From IMG/VR virus record IMGVR_UViG_3300031951_000656, positions 1 through 34,390 of that record: a stretch of 34,390 nucleotides of DNA; one strand, given 5' to 3'. The notes beneath the pieces are model-generated. The model did no database searches and was not told where the DNA came from. It saw only the letters and a list, made by a program, of their open reading frames with translations. Position 1 is the stretch's first letter. Each line of letters starts with the position of its first letter. Made by a program: the position numbers and the translations under genes. Below, one piece after another: positions 7,653 to 13,114 of the stretch. This stretch comes from a virus.

Positions 7653-8094
7653 CGTTCTCTCCTCTGGGGTTTTCCTCGTAGCAGTCCCAATTTCGGCTTG
7701 CCGCGACCTGCTTCCGTCCATGACGGGAGGTCGACAGCGATTCACAGTACAGCCGCCGCGCCTCGTCGCGTTCAAACTCGGCATCGGCCATGCGGAGATC
7801 GCTGCGGATCGCCTCGGCCTTCGCCTCGTCGCGCTCCTCCGTCATGCGGCGCATCTCATTGCAAATGCATGAGTAGTCACGGCGCAGCCGTTCGATCTCT
7901 GCGCGCATCTCCGTCGATTGCGTTCGCCGCTCCCACAACTCGTTCAACAACGGTTCCGCATCATCTCGCTCCTTCCGCAGCCGTTCGATCTCGTCGGCGG
8001 CTGCTCGGAGGTCATTTCGAACCTCGGTATCCGGGCAACGCTCGTTCAGCCAATCGGACCAGACGCGCAGCCGCGCCACGATGTCACTTCCCAA
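7630..8094 (-). CDS. Coiled-coil accessory protein (DIVARLR family)
   Basis: I place the start at TTG 8094, which has GGAGG six bases upstream; alternatives are GTG 8112 and GTG 8079. The protein is 154 aa. Its N-terminus GSDIVARLRVWSDWL and the segment AAADEIERLRKERD match a common pattern in small phage accessory proteins (DIVARLR...AADEIERLR). It continues as a long charged coiled coil, with a CIC at about residues 73-75 and an acidic C-terminus. It overlaps its upstream neighbour by about 11 bases and its downstream neighbour by 23. Molecular function is not known. Confidence 0.7.
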   Translation of the reverse strand: MGSDIVARLRVWSDWLNERCPDTEVRNDLRAAADEIERLRKERDDAEPLLNELWERRTQSTEMRAEIERLRRDYSCICNEMRRMTEERDEAKAEAIRSDLRMADAEFERDEARRLYCESLSTSRHGRKQVAASRNWDCYEENPRGENDEDDANG

Positions 8095-8602
8095 AATCCA
8101 CCTCCAGATCACCGATGGTGACGATCACGCTTAGGTCGCATGATCCGTGGCCGACCGACTTCGCATCCTTCCCGTGGCAGTCGCTCGCGCAACGCTCGAC
8201 CATCGCCGCAAGCGTGCTTGCCGTGGCAATTCGGGTCGGCATCATGCGCCCCATCGAAAAGTCGGACGCGCGGACCATGTAGACGCGCTGAATGCCGTTC
8301 CCGATGCAGTCCGGTGGCCTGTTGGCCGCATCCGATGGTGGGGTCAACGCGAGTTTCCGATACTGCTCCAGTTCGGAGGAGAGCCGTTCGATGGCATCGG
8401 CTGCGTGCTGAGTCACGCGGAAGTTCTCTGATCTCAACCACGGTGGCAAGTCACCGATATGGCCGCTGAAATGCCACTCGGAATCGACCGATTGCGATTG
8501 ACTGCGAACGATGGTGGTTCCACGCATCGACCGCAGCAGGTGCGCGATCTCCTCGTAGTATCCCGGCTTCTCGACCTTCGTCGGTTCGTCGTTTCCCATC
8601 AT
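8084..8602 (-). CDS. Hypothetical protein of leftward accessory operon
   Basis: This 172-aa protein starts at ATG 8602 in an overlap with the upstream stop. It has two apparent parts: an N-terminal mixed segment with YYEEIAHLLRSMRG and a heptad helix (QHAADAIERLSSELEQYRKL, about residues 65-84), then a Cys/His-containing C-terminal region (residues about 130-160, ERCASDCHGKDAKSVGHGSC) that could bind metal. The AADAIERL helix echoes the one in the next gene, which suggests relatedness or duplication. No catalytic motif is evident and the function is unknown. Confidence 0.65.
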   Translation of the reverse strand: MMGNDEPTKVEKPGYYEEIAHLLRSMRGTTIVRSQSQSVDSEWHFSGHIGDLPPWLRSENFRVTQHAADAIERLSSELEQYRKLALTPPSDAANRPPDCIGNGIQRVYMVRASDFSMGRMMPTRIATASTLAAMVERCASDCHGKDAKSVGHGSCDLSVIVTIGDLEVDFGK

Positions 8603-8925
8603 CGTTCATCCCGTCCTTTCTGCGGAACTCCCGTCCGCGTCCAGTTCACATCGGCGGCGGCGTGCATCGCGTCTGCGATATCGCATACCCGGCGCAGAAG
8701 CGCGATGGGGACGCTCCACATCCGCCTGACGCTGTCGCCTCTCTCGTCCTGTTCCCGCATCGCGATCCAGACGGAGTTCACATCATCCGCGCCCGCATCA
8801 TGGGAGATGATCGCCGCATACAAAATCGCTCCCGTGTCGCTGTCCTGATCCAAGTCGATTCCGATTTCACCGCGCATCATGTTGGACTGCGCGTTCGTCC
8901 ACAAATCCTTGAACTCTTCGCTCAT
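8599..8925 (-). CDS. Hypothetical acidic protein of leftward accessory operon
   Basis: The start is ATG 8925, coupled to the upstream stop and preceded by a GGAAGGCGGA ribosome site; an in-frame ATG 15 bases upstream is less likely. The 108-aa product is acidic, with GEIGIDLDQDSDTGAILYAA and ending in VCDIADAMHAAADVNW plus a basic tail. The IGIDLD...TGAILY stretch looks like a beta hairpin. I do not recognise the family. Small size, acidic composition and placement in a coupled early operon fit a host-takeover or anti-defence protein, which is inference only. Confidence 0.65.
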   Translation of the reverse strand: MSEEFKDLWTNAQSNMMRGEIGIDLDQDSDTGAILYAAIISHDAGADDVNSVWIAMREQDERGDSVRRMWSVPIALLRRVCDIADAMHAAADVNWTRTGVPQKGRDER

Positions 8926-9161
8926 TGTTCCGCCTTCCATGTGTTGAGCCGTTCCCGGTGGCGGTCAACGGCGACGCGCCACGCGGCCCGGTCCTTCTCG
9001 TCCAAAGCGTCGATGTTGTGGAGCAGGTCGAGCATCGCGTCGATCTGTTCGATGCGGCACCACGCCGCCGCAGAATCCCGCTCGCGCACCGACTCCGCGA
9101 GCGCGAGGATGTAGGAGTTGACCACGCCTCGGGCGCGGTTCATCTGGGATCGGTTCAGCAT
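8922..9161 (-). CDS. Small helical hypothetical protein
   Basis: This 79-aa protein starts at ATG 9161 with a GAGGAG ribosome site and overlaps the upstream stop by 7 bases. It looks almost entirely helical: NSYILALAESVRERDS, then IEQIDAMLDLLHNIDAL, then a basic C-terminal helix ending TWKAEQ. It has no recognised domain. It shares the operon and style (short, helical, highly charged) with its neighbours. Confidence 0.65.
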   Translation of the reverse strand: MLNRSQMNRARGVVNSYILALAESVRERDSAAAWCRIEQIDAMLDLLHNIDALDEKDRAAWRVAVDRHRERLNTWKAEQ

Positions 9162-9391
9162 CCGGCGCTCCTCTCGGCATCGCGGGAAGCGACGGCGTTG
9201 AGCGTTTCGCGAGCGTCGGCGGCGATGCAGTTCGCGATGCGCTCGACCTCGCACGCGAGGTCGAACACCGACCCGTCCGACGCGCTCGACCCGTCGTTGA
9301 CGCGGACGGCGCTCCGAAGCGCCGCGACCGCCCTTCGCAGGGCGAGCGAGTCCCGGTTCATCCGGGTAGAGGTACGGGGAAACTTCGTCAC
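9155..9391 (-). CDS. Small helical hypothetical protein
   Basis: The start is GTG 9391, overlapping the upstream stop (GTGA) and preceded by AAAGGGG; a longer version from 9427 is less likely. The 78-aa product begins with the basic segment VTKFPRTSTRMNRDS and continues as helices (RRAVAALRSAVRV, then DLACEVERIANCIAADARET). No family is recognised. Its position between coupled genes makes expression likely. Confidence 0.6.
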   Translation of the reverse strand: MTKFPRTSTRMNRDSLALRRAVAALRSAVRVNDGSSASDGSVFDLACEVERIANCIAADARETLNAVASRDAERSAGC

Positions 9392-9780
9392 GACGCACCC
9401 CTTTCGTTCCAACACTTCTCGCAGCACGACCAGTACTGAGTCTCGTAGAACTCTCCGTGCGTTTGGCAGTACGCATAACCGGGAGCGGGACGCTCCGCAC
9501 CCCCTTCCGAAAAGGCACGCTCGGCATCGGCGCGGTCGATGTACTCAGAACGCGCGGCATAAGCCGCATCAAGTCGCGCGTGAACGGCGTTGCAGCAGGC
9601 AAGCGCCTCCGACAAGCGGCGGCGAGCGACCGGGGTGTCGCGGGACTCGACCGCCATCTCGGCGCGGCGATACGCGCTGTCGGCGCGATCCACCATTACG
9701 GCGGCGCGTTCGCACGCTTCGTCAAGCCGAGCGAGCGTGTTCTGGTGCTTGATGTGGTCAAAGTGGCGGGCGTTGTTCAT
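9388..9780 (-). CDS. Helical protein with C-terminal zinc-ribbon-like motif
   Basis: This 130-aa protein is the first gene behind the leader at 9781-9865. Residues 1-90 are helical and Arg/Ala-rich (for example ARLDEACERAAVMVDRADSA). The C-terminus reads YCQTHGEFYETQYWSCCEKC, a C-x2-H then CC-x2-C set that fits a zinc ribbon, so it may bind nucleic acid or protein. It is translated from the hairpin leader with the GAAAGGAAT Shine-Dalgarno. Function is otherwise unknown. Confidence 0.7.
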   Translation of the reverse strand: MNNARHFDHIKHQNTLARLDEACERAAVMVDRADSAYRRAEMAVESRDTPVARRRLSEALACCNAVHARLDAAYAARSEYIDRADAERAFSEGGAERPAPGYAYCQTHGEFYETQYWSCCEKCWNERGAS

Positions 9781-9868
9781 GGCTGATTCCTTTCGGGTTC
9801 GTTTCCGAGCGACTTGCTCGGCTCGGGGATACTAACCCCCATCGACAAAGGGTGCAACCCCCTTGGGG
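9781..9868 (-). promoter_or_regulatory. Composite leader A: operator, promoter, 5' hairpin, SD
   Basis: On the minus strand, in order: CAAG (9865-9862) with an imperfect partner GTTG, -35 TTGCAC (9857-9852), a 17-base spacer containing CGATGGGGG, -10 TAGTAT (9834-9829), a hairpin CCGAGC-AAGTC-GCTCGG (9821-9805) beginning 7 bases after the -10 so that it should sit at the RNA 5' end, and a GAAAGGAAT ribosome site before the start at 9780. It is one of five such leaders in the genome and drives the leftward accessory operon. Confidence 0.75.
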
Positions 9869-9887
9869 ACATTTTTGGAAAATCGTC

Positions 9888-10367
9888 TCAGACCGTCGCG
9901 ATGCGGACGATGCGCTTCGCCATCTCAATCTTCCGCTCTGCGGTGTCCTCGCGCGAGCGCCAGTAGCGGTCGCTGTGGCGGTCGTGCGTGTCGGCGTACT
10001 CCTTGCCATCGGAAACCTGCGCGTGAATCCGCGCCGCCTCCTCGCACAACTGGAAGGCGTAGGCGGTCGCGGCCTCGGGACCGACCTTCGCGATGAGCGC
10101 CGCGACGGAGCGGTCGCAGCACTCCTCTGCCAACCAAGTGCGCCACTCGTCGCGACGGCTGCGCCAGAAGGCGTTCGCCCACGCCTTCTGCTTCGCGCTC
10201 CATCGGCCATACTGCCGCAGCAGGCTCGCGGCGAATTCGCGCTGCGACTGACGATAAGCGCGGGTCGCGGCGCGATTCAGGCACCACCGCAACTCCGCTT
10301 CGGACGAGGTGTCGATGCCGAGAGCGGTGGGGTCCATCGTGTAGGCGAAGTTCGTGACGGTCTGCAT
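9888..10367 (-). CDS. Hypothetical helical protein, leftward early gene
   Basis: This 159-aa protein is transcribed alone from leader B. It is Trp- and Arg-rich and looks all-helical: SEAELRWCLNRAATRAYRQS, a central WSAKQKAWANAFWRS, then AARIHAQVSDGKEYADTHDR. Two adjacent Cys (residues about 83-84) have no obvious metal partners. No family is recognised. It ends 20 bases upstream of leader A's operator, so leftward readthrough into the accessory operon is possible. Confidence 0.7.
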   Translation of the reverse strand: MQTVTNFAYTMDPTALGIDTSSEAELRWCLNRAATRAYRQSQREFAASLLRQYGRWSAKQKAWANAFWRSRRDEWRTWLAEECCDRSVAALIAKVGPEAATAYAFQLCEEAARIHAQVSDGKEYADTHDRHSDRYWRSREDTAERKIEMAKRIVRIATV

Positions 10368-10455
10368 GGCGATTTCCTTTCGTGTTCGTGTCCGGGCGAC
10401 CTGCCCGGTTCAGGGATGTTAGCCCCTATCGACGGGGGTTGCAAGCCGACTTGAG
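10368..10455 (-). promoter_or_regulatory. Composite leader B: operator, promoter, 5' hairpin, SD
   Basis: Minus strand: CAAG-TCGG-CTTG (10453-10442), overlapping -35 TTGCAA (10444-10439), a 17-base spacer with CGATAGGGG, -10 TAACAT (10421-10416), hairpin CCGGGC-AGGTC-GCCCGG (10408-10392) starting 7 bases past the -10, then GAAAGGAAATCGCC before ATG 10367. It shares all elements with leaders A, C, D and E. Confidence 0.8.
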
Positions 10456-10610
10456 GACATTTTTGGAAATCTCCTCGGTCCTGCGTGCCTTGCCGCTCCC
10501 GGCCCTCAGAAGGGGGCCGGGGCGGCGGCGGCGGTTCCGCAACGGCATGGGGGTCGGCTCGCCGTCGCTTCGCTCCGGCGCTCGTCGGCGCTCCGCGCCT
10601 CCGCAGTTGC
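10456..10610. other. GC-rich divergent control region with no supported gene
   Basis: This stretch lies upstream of leader B and left of a weak reading frame at 10611. It contains G/C-rich low-complexity runs (GGGGCCGGGGCGGCGGCGGCGG near 10515) and short inverted GCCGG/CCGGC elements. The reading frames that cross it have repetitive Arg/Pro/Gly composition and no ribosome site, so I see no protein gene. A replication origin or regulatory role is possible because it separates the divergent early units, but no iterons or DnaA boxes are visible. Confidence 0.4.
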
Positions 10611-10817
10611 ATGGTGAGCGACAGGAACACCATGACCCCGCAGGCGCGAGGTCACGGGATCGTTCAGCCGCACGGAGCCGCCGACGAGGTTTCCCAAGGC
10701 ATCGGTTTCACCATTTCGCCGGGTGGCCGCTTCTCCGATGCAAGAGCGCACGGCGAGGCCGTGGCCGCGAGTAGGGTCAGGTTCGCGGACTTGGCAGGCC
10801 GAAGCCTGCACCCGTAA
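10611..10817 (+). CDS. Doubtful small reading frame in control region
   Basis: This possible 68-aa frame starts at ATG 10611, with an internal Met at residue 8. It contains GHGIVQPHGAADEVSQGIGF and ends AGRSLHP. Codon use is not unlike its neighbours, but there is no convincing ribosome site (only GCAGTTGC precedes the ATG) and no family resemblance. Immediately downstream the DNA turns into hairpins (GCAGGC-CGAA-GCCTGC near 10795, AGCCTC-TG-GAGGCT near 10829). It may be non-coding. Confidence 0.25.
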   Translation: MVSDRNTMTPQARGHGIVQPHGAADEVSQGIGFTISPGGRFSDARAHGEAVAASRVRFADLAGRSLHP

Positions 10818-10864
10818 CCAGATACCGAGCCTCTGGAGGCTGCGTCCTTCCGGGGCTGACCCGT

Positions 10865-10893
10865 TTGATTCCCCTTGGGTTCGGCGGTAGGAT
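10865..10893 (+). promoter_or_regulatory. Promoter of small RNA
   Basis: The -35 TTGATT (10865-10870), a 17-base spacer and -10 TAGGAT (10888-10893) give a sigma70-type promoter with a start near 10900. It lacks the CAAG/CTTG operator and the leader hairpin of the five composite leaders, so it should be regulated differently. Confidence 0.55.
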
Positions 10894-10899
10894 GCGACC

Positions 10900-10997
10900 G
10901 CCCACGGAAGCGTTGCGCGGCCTGTCCTATCAAGTAGGGCCGCGCGACGAGAGCATAACGACCCGGCGAGCCTCGGCAAGCCGGGTTGTTCTTTTTT
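10900..10997 (+). ncRNA. Candidate ~98-nt small RNA with own promoter and terminator
   Basis: The predicted transcript starts near 10900 and contains no credible reading frame. It folds into a long first stem: CGTTGCGCGGC (10911-10921) pairs with GCCGCGCGACG (10939-10949), then a CTGT bulge and an inner CCTA-TCAAG-TAGG stem-loop (10926-10938). After a short single-stranded GAGCAT it ends in an intrinsic terminator. Promoter, fold and terminator within 135 bp, between divergent operons, are the hallmarks of an autonomous phage small RNA. The loop TCAAG or the linker could pair with target mRNAs; no target is evident. Confidence 0.55.
10957..10997 (+). terminator. Intrinsic terminator of small RNA
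   Basis: The arms AACGACCCGGC (10957-10967) and GCCGGGTTGTT (10980-10990) form an 11-bp stem (one G-U pair) with a 12-base loop, followed by C and six T (10992-10997). It is the most canonical intrinsic terminator in the window, and leader C begins about 20 bases downstream. Confidence 0.85.
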
Positions 10998-11018
10998 CCG
11001 AAATCGCAGAAATCCGGT

Positions 11019-11105
11019 CAAGAGGACTTGCACCCCTTGCCGATAGGGGCTAAGGTTCCGACATCGGGACGCACGCCGCGTCCCTCAACCCGAAAGGAAA
11101 TCGCA
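11019..11105 (+). promoter_or_regulatory. Composite leader C: operator, promoter, 5' hairpin, SD
   Basis: CAAG-AGGA-CTTG (11019-11030) overlaps -35 TTGCAC (11028-11033); then a 17-base spacer with CCGATAGGGG, -10 TAAGGT (11051-11056), hairpin GGGACGC-ACGCC-GCGTCCC (11066-11084) and GAAAGGAAATCGCA before ATG 11106. The -10 is the weakest of the five copies. Confidence 0.75.
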
Positions 11106-11444
11106 ATGCAGAACACGACCACGACCGCCCCGAAGTTCCTCAACGCGCACGGCTACAGCGATGTGATCCCCTACGAGGTCGTTCGCGTGATCTCCGAGCA
11201 GACCGTCGAGATTCGCGAGATGAGCGCCACGCTCGACCCGTCGTGGAAGATGGAGTCCACCCCCGGCGGGTTCTGCCGCCATGTCTCCAATCAGGACTCG
11301 CAGCGGTGGATCATCGCAAGCGAGCCGTCGAACCCGGTCATCCGCGCCCGCCGCACGAAGCGCGGCACTTGGAACGCGAAGGGGGCGCGTGGTGTCCTCA
11401 TCGCCGCCGACAAGCCGACCCGTTTCTACGACTACAACTTCTGA
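11106..11444 (+). CDS. Conserved phage early protein of unknown function (YDYNF C-terminus)
   Basis: This 112-aa protein follows leader C. The body contains DVIPYEVVRVISEQTVEIRE, MSATLDPSWKM, GGFCRHVSNQDSQRWII and ends RFYDYNF. I recognise the whole pattern (IPYEVVRVxSxxTxExRxM, PGGFxxHxxNQxxQRW, FYDYNF ending) as a small protein present in many phages and some bacterial genomes, but no function is established to my knowledge. It is followed by a GC-rich hairpin that probably ends this transcript. Confidence 0.8.
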   Translation: MQNTTTTAPKFLNAHGYSDVIPYEVVRVISEQTVEIREMSATLDPSWKMESTPGGFCRHVSNQDSQRWIIASEPSNPVIRARRTKRGTWNAKGARGVLIAADKPTRFYDYNF

Positions 11445-11455
11445 GCCGCGAGCGG

Positions 11456-11478
11456 CCCCCCGGCACCGGGCCGGGGGG
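11456..11478 (+). terminator. GC-rich hairpin after leader-C gene
   Basis: CCCCCCGGC (11456-11464) pairs with GCCGGGGGG (11470-11478) across loop ACCGG. It is followed by ATTTC and an A-run rather than a T-run, so it may be a weak terminator or a 3'-end stabiliser separating this gene from leader D. Confidence 0.5.
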
Positions 11479-11494
11479 ATTTCAAAAAAATATG

Positions 11495-11578
11495 CAAGTC
11501 CGCTTGCACCCCCGCCGATACAGGTTAGTATCCCCGAGTCAGGCAAGCCGCCTGACCTAGCACCGAAAGGAAATCGCC
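11495..11578 (+). promoter_or_regulatory. Composite leader D: operator, promoter, 5' hairpin, SD
   Basis: GCAAG-TCCG-CTTGC (11494-11507) overlaps -35 TTGCAC (11504-11509); then a 16-base spacer with CCGATACAGG, -10 TAGTAT (11526-11531), hairpin GTCAGGC-AAGCC-GCCTGAC (11538-11556) six bases after the -10, and GAAAGGAAATCGCC before ATG 11579. The operator arms are the most symmetric of the five copies. Confidence 0.8.
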
Positions 11579-11836
11579 ATGTCCGAGCAACTCTTCTCCT
11601 TCCTCCAGACCCTCGACACCGCCGACCGCGCCGAGTATTTCGCGGGCAGGGTCAAGGTCTACGAACTCTGCTTCCCGTTCGCGGATGCGGGTGGCACCGT
11701 CCACTCTCAGGAGTTCCAGACCATCCTTGCGATCAACGCCGTGTACGCCCGCTGCATCGGCAAGATGATCGCGGAGAACCTTGGCTACAAGTCCTCCGGG
11801 TGGAACGGCCATGTGCAGGTGACGAAGGTCGGCTGA
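11579..11836 (+). CDS. Small hypothetical early protein
   Basis: This 85-aa protein follows leader D. It contains LFSFLQTLDTADRAEYFAGR, a Cys in YELCFPFAD, and a helical segment TILAINAVYARCIGKMIAE, ending in GWNGHVQVTKVG. No domain is recognised. After its stop there is a hairpin (11855-11876) with a GCGA tetraloop but no T-run, then the next gene with its own ribosome site, so the two may be co-transcribed. Confidence 0.7.
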   Translation: MSEQLFSFLQTLDTADRAEYFAGRVKVYELCFPFADAGGTVHSQEFQTILAINAVYARCIGKMIAENLGYKSSGWNGHVQVTKVG

Positions 11837-11922
11837 CCGACGATCCCCCGCCAACCCTCCGGCGCGAGCCGGGGGGCTGCGGGCGACCGTCGCCCAACCG
11901 CCCGAACACGAAAGGAATCGAC

Positions 11923-12171
11923 ATGAACGACACCGAACCGAAGACCGTCACGCTGCTCCTGACCATCGACATCGACACCGCCGAACTGCTCTGGCGCTCC
12001 CTGCTCGGCGCTCGCGCCGAGGTCGAGCGGCAGGTGGAGCGCCTTGAGGACGAGGGCATCTGGGGGAGCGTGGAGGCGCAGGCCCGCCACGCCGTTCTGT
12101 GCGAGGTCGCCCGCCAGTTCAACAACCTGTCCGACGCTTTCCGCACCGCCGCGACGGAGGCCGCGAAGTGA
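11923..12171 (+). CDS. Small acidic helical protein upstream of CsrA-like gene
   Basis: This 82-aa protein starts at ATG 11923 with the ribosome site CGAAAGGAATCGAC, the same block as in the composite leaders but without the promoter. It is helical: LTIDIDTAELLWRSLLGARA, then VERQVERLEDEG and HAVLCEVARQFNNLSDAFRT. Function is unknown. Its stop codon overlaps the GTG start of the CsrA-like gene (GTGA at 12168), so the two are translationally coupled. Confidence 0.7.
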   Translation: MNDTEPKTVTLLLTIDIDTAELLWRSLLGARAEVERQVERLEDEGIWGSVEAQARHAVLCEVARQFNNLSDAFRTAATEAAK

Positions 12172-12368
12172 CTGTGAACGAGCCGAACCGGGGATGCGTC
12201 GTGGTCACGATCCGCGAGGGTGTCGAGTTCCTTCGACTCAACACGACGGACGGGCCGATTGACATCGAACTCAAGCCGGGACACAGCAACCGGGCGAAGG
12301 TCGCCGTCCGCGCCCCGCTCGCGGTCGGTGTCGGGCGCGAGAGGTATGAGGCCGACGATGCAGATTGA
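12168..12368 (+). CDS. csrA-like: CsrA-like RNA-binding protein
   Basis: This 66-aa protein starts at GTG 12168, inside the upstream stop. Aligned by eye to CsrA/RsmE, the first strand VVVTIREGVEFLRL stands for LILTRRVGETLMI, DGPIDIELKPG for the second strand, and KVAVRAPLAVGVGRERYE for VRIGVNAPKEVSVHREEIY. Arg57 falls at the position of the RNA-contacting Arg44 of E. coli CsrA, and Arg16 near Arg6. CsrA dimers bind GGA-containing loops at ribosome sites and alter translation. The shared AAAGGAA block of the phage leaders contains GGA, so these leaders are candidate targets. Confidence 0.6.
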   Translation: MTVNEPNRGCVVVTIREGVEFLRLNTTDGPIDIELKPGHSNRAKVAVRAPLAVGVGRERYEADDAD

Positions 12369-12447
12369 AGCGACCATCGCCACGCTCGCGGCCTGCGCCG
12401 CCGCGCTGATCTGCGTCTACCTTGTGGTCGCAGGGGGTGACGAATGA
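12358..12447 (+). CDS. 29-aa single-pass membrane microprotein
   Basis: The start at ATG 12358 lies 11 bases inside the end of the CsrA-like gene, preceded by a weak GAGG ribosome site. The product has the hydrophobic helix ATLAACAAALICVYLVVAG and ends GDE. It is a typical small phage membrane peptide, too short to classify; superinfection exclusion and membrane signalling are possible roles. Expression is inferred from coupling and the hydrophobic pattern. Confidence 0.45.
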   Translation: MQIEATIATLAACAAALICVYLVVAGGDE

Positions 12448-12472
12448 CCGCGCCCGGATATGCTGCGGCATC

Positions 12473-12661
12473 ATGCAGCCGCAACCACAGAAGCGCAGGC
12501 GCAGGCTCACGCCCGACGAGGTGCGAGACATCATCCGATCCGCTCGCGCAGGCGAGCAGCAGAAGGCCATCGCGATCCGGCTGCGCGTCACCGAAGCGTG
12601 CGTGTGCCTCATCGTCAAGGGGAAGCGCCATGCGGCACTCTGGCGCGACACAGTCGTTTGA
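12473..12661 (+). CDS. Small helix-turn-helix DNA-binding protein
   Basis: This 62-aa protein starts at ATG 12473. The basic N-terminus MQPQPQKRRRRLTPDEVRDI leads into a compact HTH: IIRSARAGEQQKAIAIRLRV then TEACVCLIVKGKRHAAL, with the Q(Q)xAIAxRLxVTxxxVxxIxxGKRW pattern of homing-endonuclease-associated and small phage HTH domains. It is a candidate regulator of the composite operators. Its 3' end overlaps the resolvase gene by 32 bases. Confidence 0.65.
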   Translation: MQPQPQKRRRRLTPDEVRDIIRSARAGEQQKAIAIRLRVTEACVCLIVKGKRHAALWRDTVV

Positions 12662-13067
12662 GATCGTCGGCGCTCGGCCCGCGCCGCAGGGGTCGAAGTC
12701 GCTCATGCGGCTCCGCTCCGGCAGGTCGATCATGGTCGAGAGTTCCCGCATGGTGAAGCCGTGGCGCTCGCTCGTCGCGAACGCCGCGCGTGACGCGGGC
12801 ATCGCGATGCGCGATGGTCCGGTCGCCGTCAGCATCGTGACCAGATGGACGCGGCCCGCGTCCCACTACGGGAAGCGCGGCCTCCGCGCCACCGCAGCCG
12901 CCTACCCCGGATACGCGGACTGCGACAAACTCGCACGCGCGATCTTCGACGCGCTCGCGGGCATCGCGTACAGGAACGACAGGCAGGTCGTTCGGTTTGA
13001 GATCAGCCGCGTGTGGTGCGGCGACGGCGAAGCGCCGGGAGCGTTCGTCACCGTGTCGGACGCTTGA
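12630..13067 (+). CDS. rusA-like: RusA-family Holliday junction resolvase
   Basis: This 145-aa protein starts at ATG 12630 with the ribosome site AAGGGGAAG. The N-terminus contains FEIVGARPAPQGSKSLMR, the usual RusA opening (G.P.PQGSK). The metal-binding core is seen at Asp97 and Asp99 (YADCDKLARAIFDAL) and Asp117 (YRNDRQVV), equivalent to the catalytic aspartates of RusA; the usual Asn after the second Asp is Lys here. It resolves branched DNA made during recombination-dependent replication. It lies directly before the Bet-type annealase. Confidence 0.85.
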   Translation: MRHSGATQSFEIVGARPAPQGSKSLMRLRSGRSIMVESSRMVKPWRSLVANAARDAGIAMRDGPVAVSIVTRWTRPASHYGKRGLRATAAAYPGYADCDKLARAIFDALAGIAYRNDRQVVRFEISRVWCGDGEAPGAFVTVSDA

Positions 13068-13091
13068 CAACGGCGAATCCCGAAGTACATT
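13064..13091 (+). promoter_or_regulatory. Promoter of Bet-like gene
   Basis: The -35 TTGACA (13064-13069), a 16-base spacer and -10 TACATT (13086-13091) are followed by a strong AGGAGG (13102-13107) ahead of ATG 13115. The -35 overlaps the resolvase stop. It has no CAAG/CTTG operator and no hairpin, so it appears constitutive relative to the composite leaders. Confidence 0.6.
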
Positions 13092-13114
13092 CAGAGAACA
13101 CAGGAGGAAACACA

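Noticed and set aside
7257-8282. 341-codon plus-strand open frame
   Set aside because: It is antisense to four coupled leftward genes with good ribosome sites; its product is Arg/Ser-rich low-complexity sequence with no domain.
10770-10860. Possible tRNA (GGTTCG near 10780 with nearby hairpins)
   Set aside because: No acceptor stem, anticodon arm spacing or CCA-compatible cloverleaf could be built on either strand.
10506-11033. 175-codon minus-strand open frame in the control region
   Set aside because: It crosses the small-RNA promoter and terminator and leader C, has no ribosome site, and its composition is not protein-like.
12444-12629. N-terminal extension of the resolvase to 12444
   Set aside because: The extension is Ser/Arg low-complexity shadow of the HTH gene; the ATG at 12630 has AAGGGGAAG and leads directly into the RusA motif.
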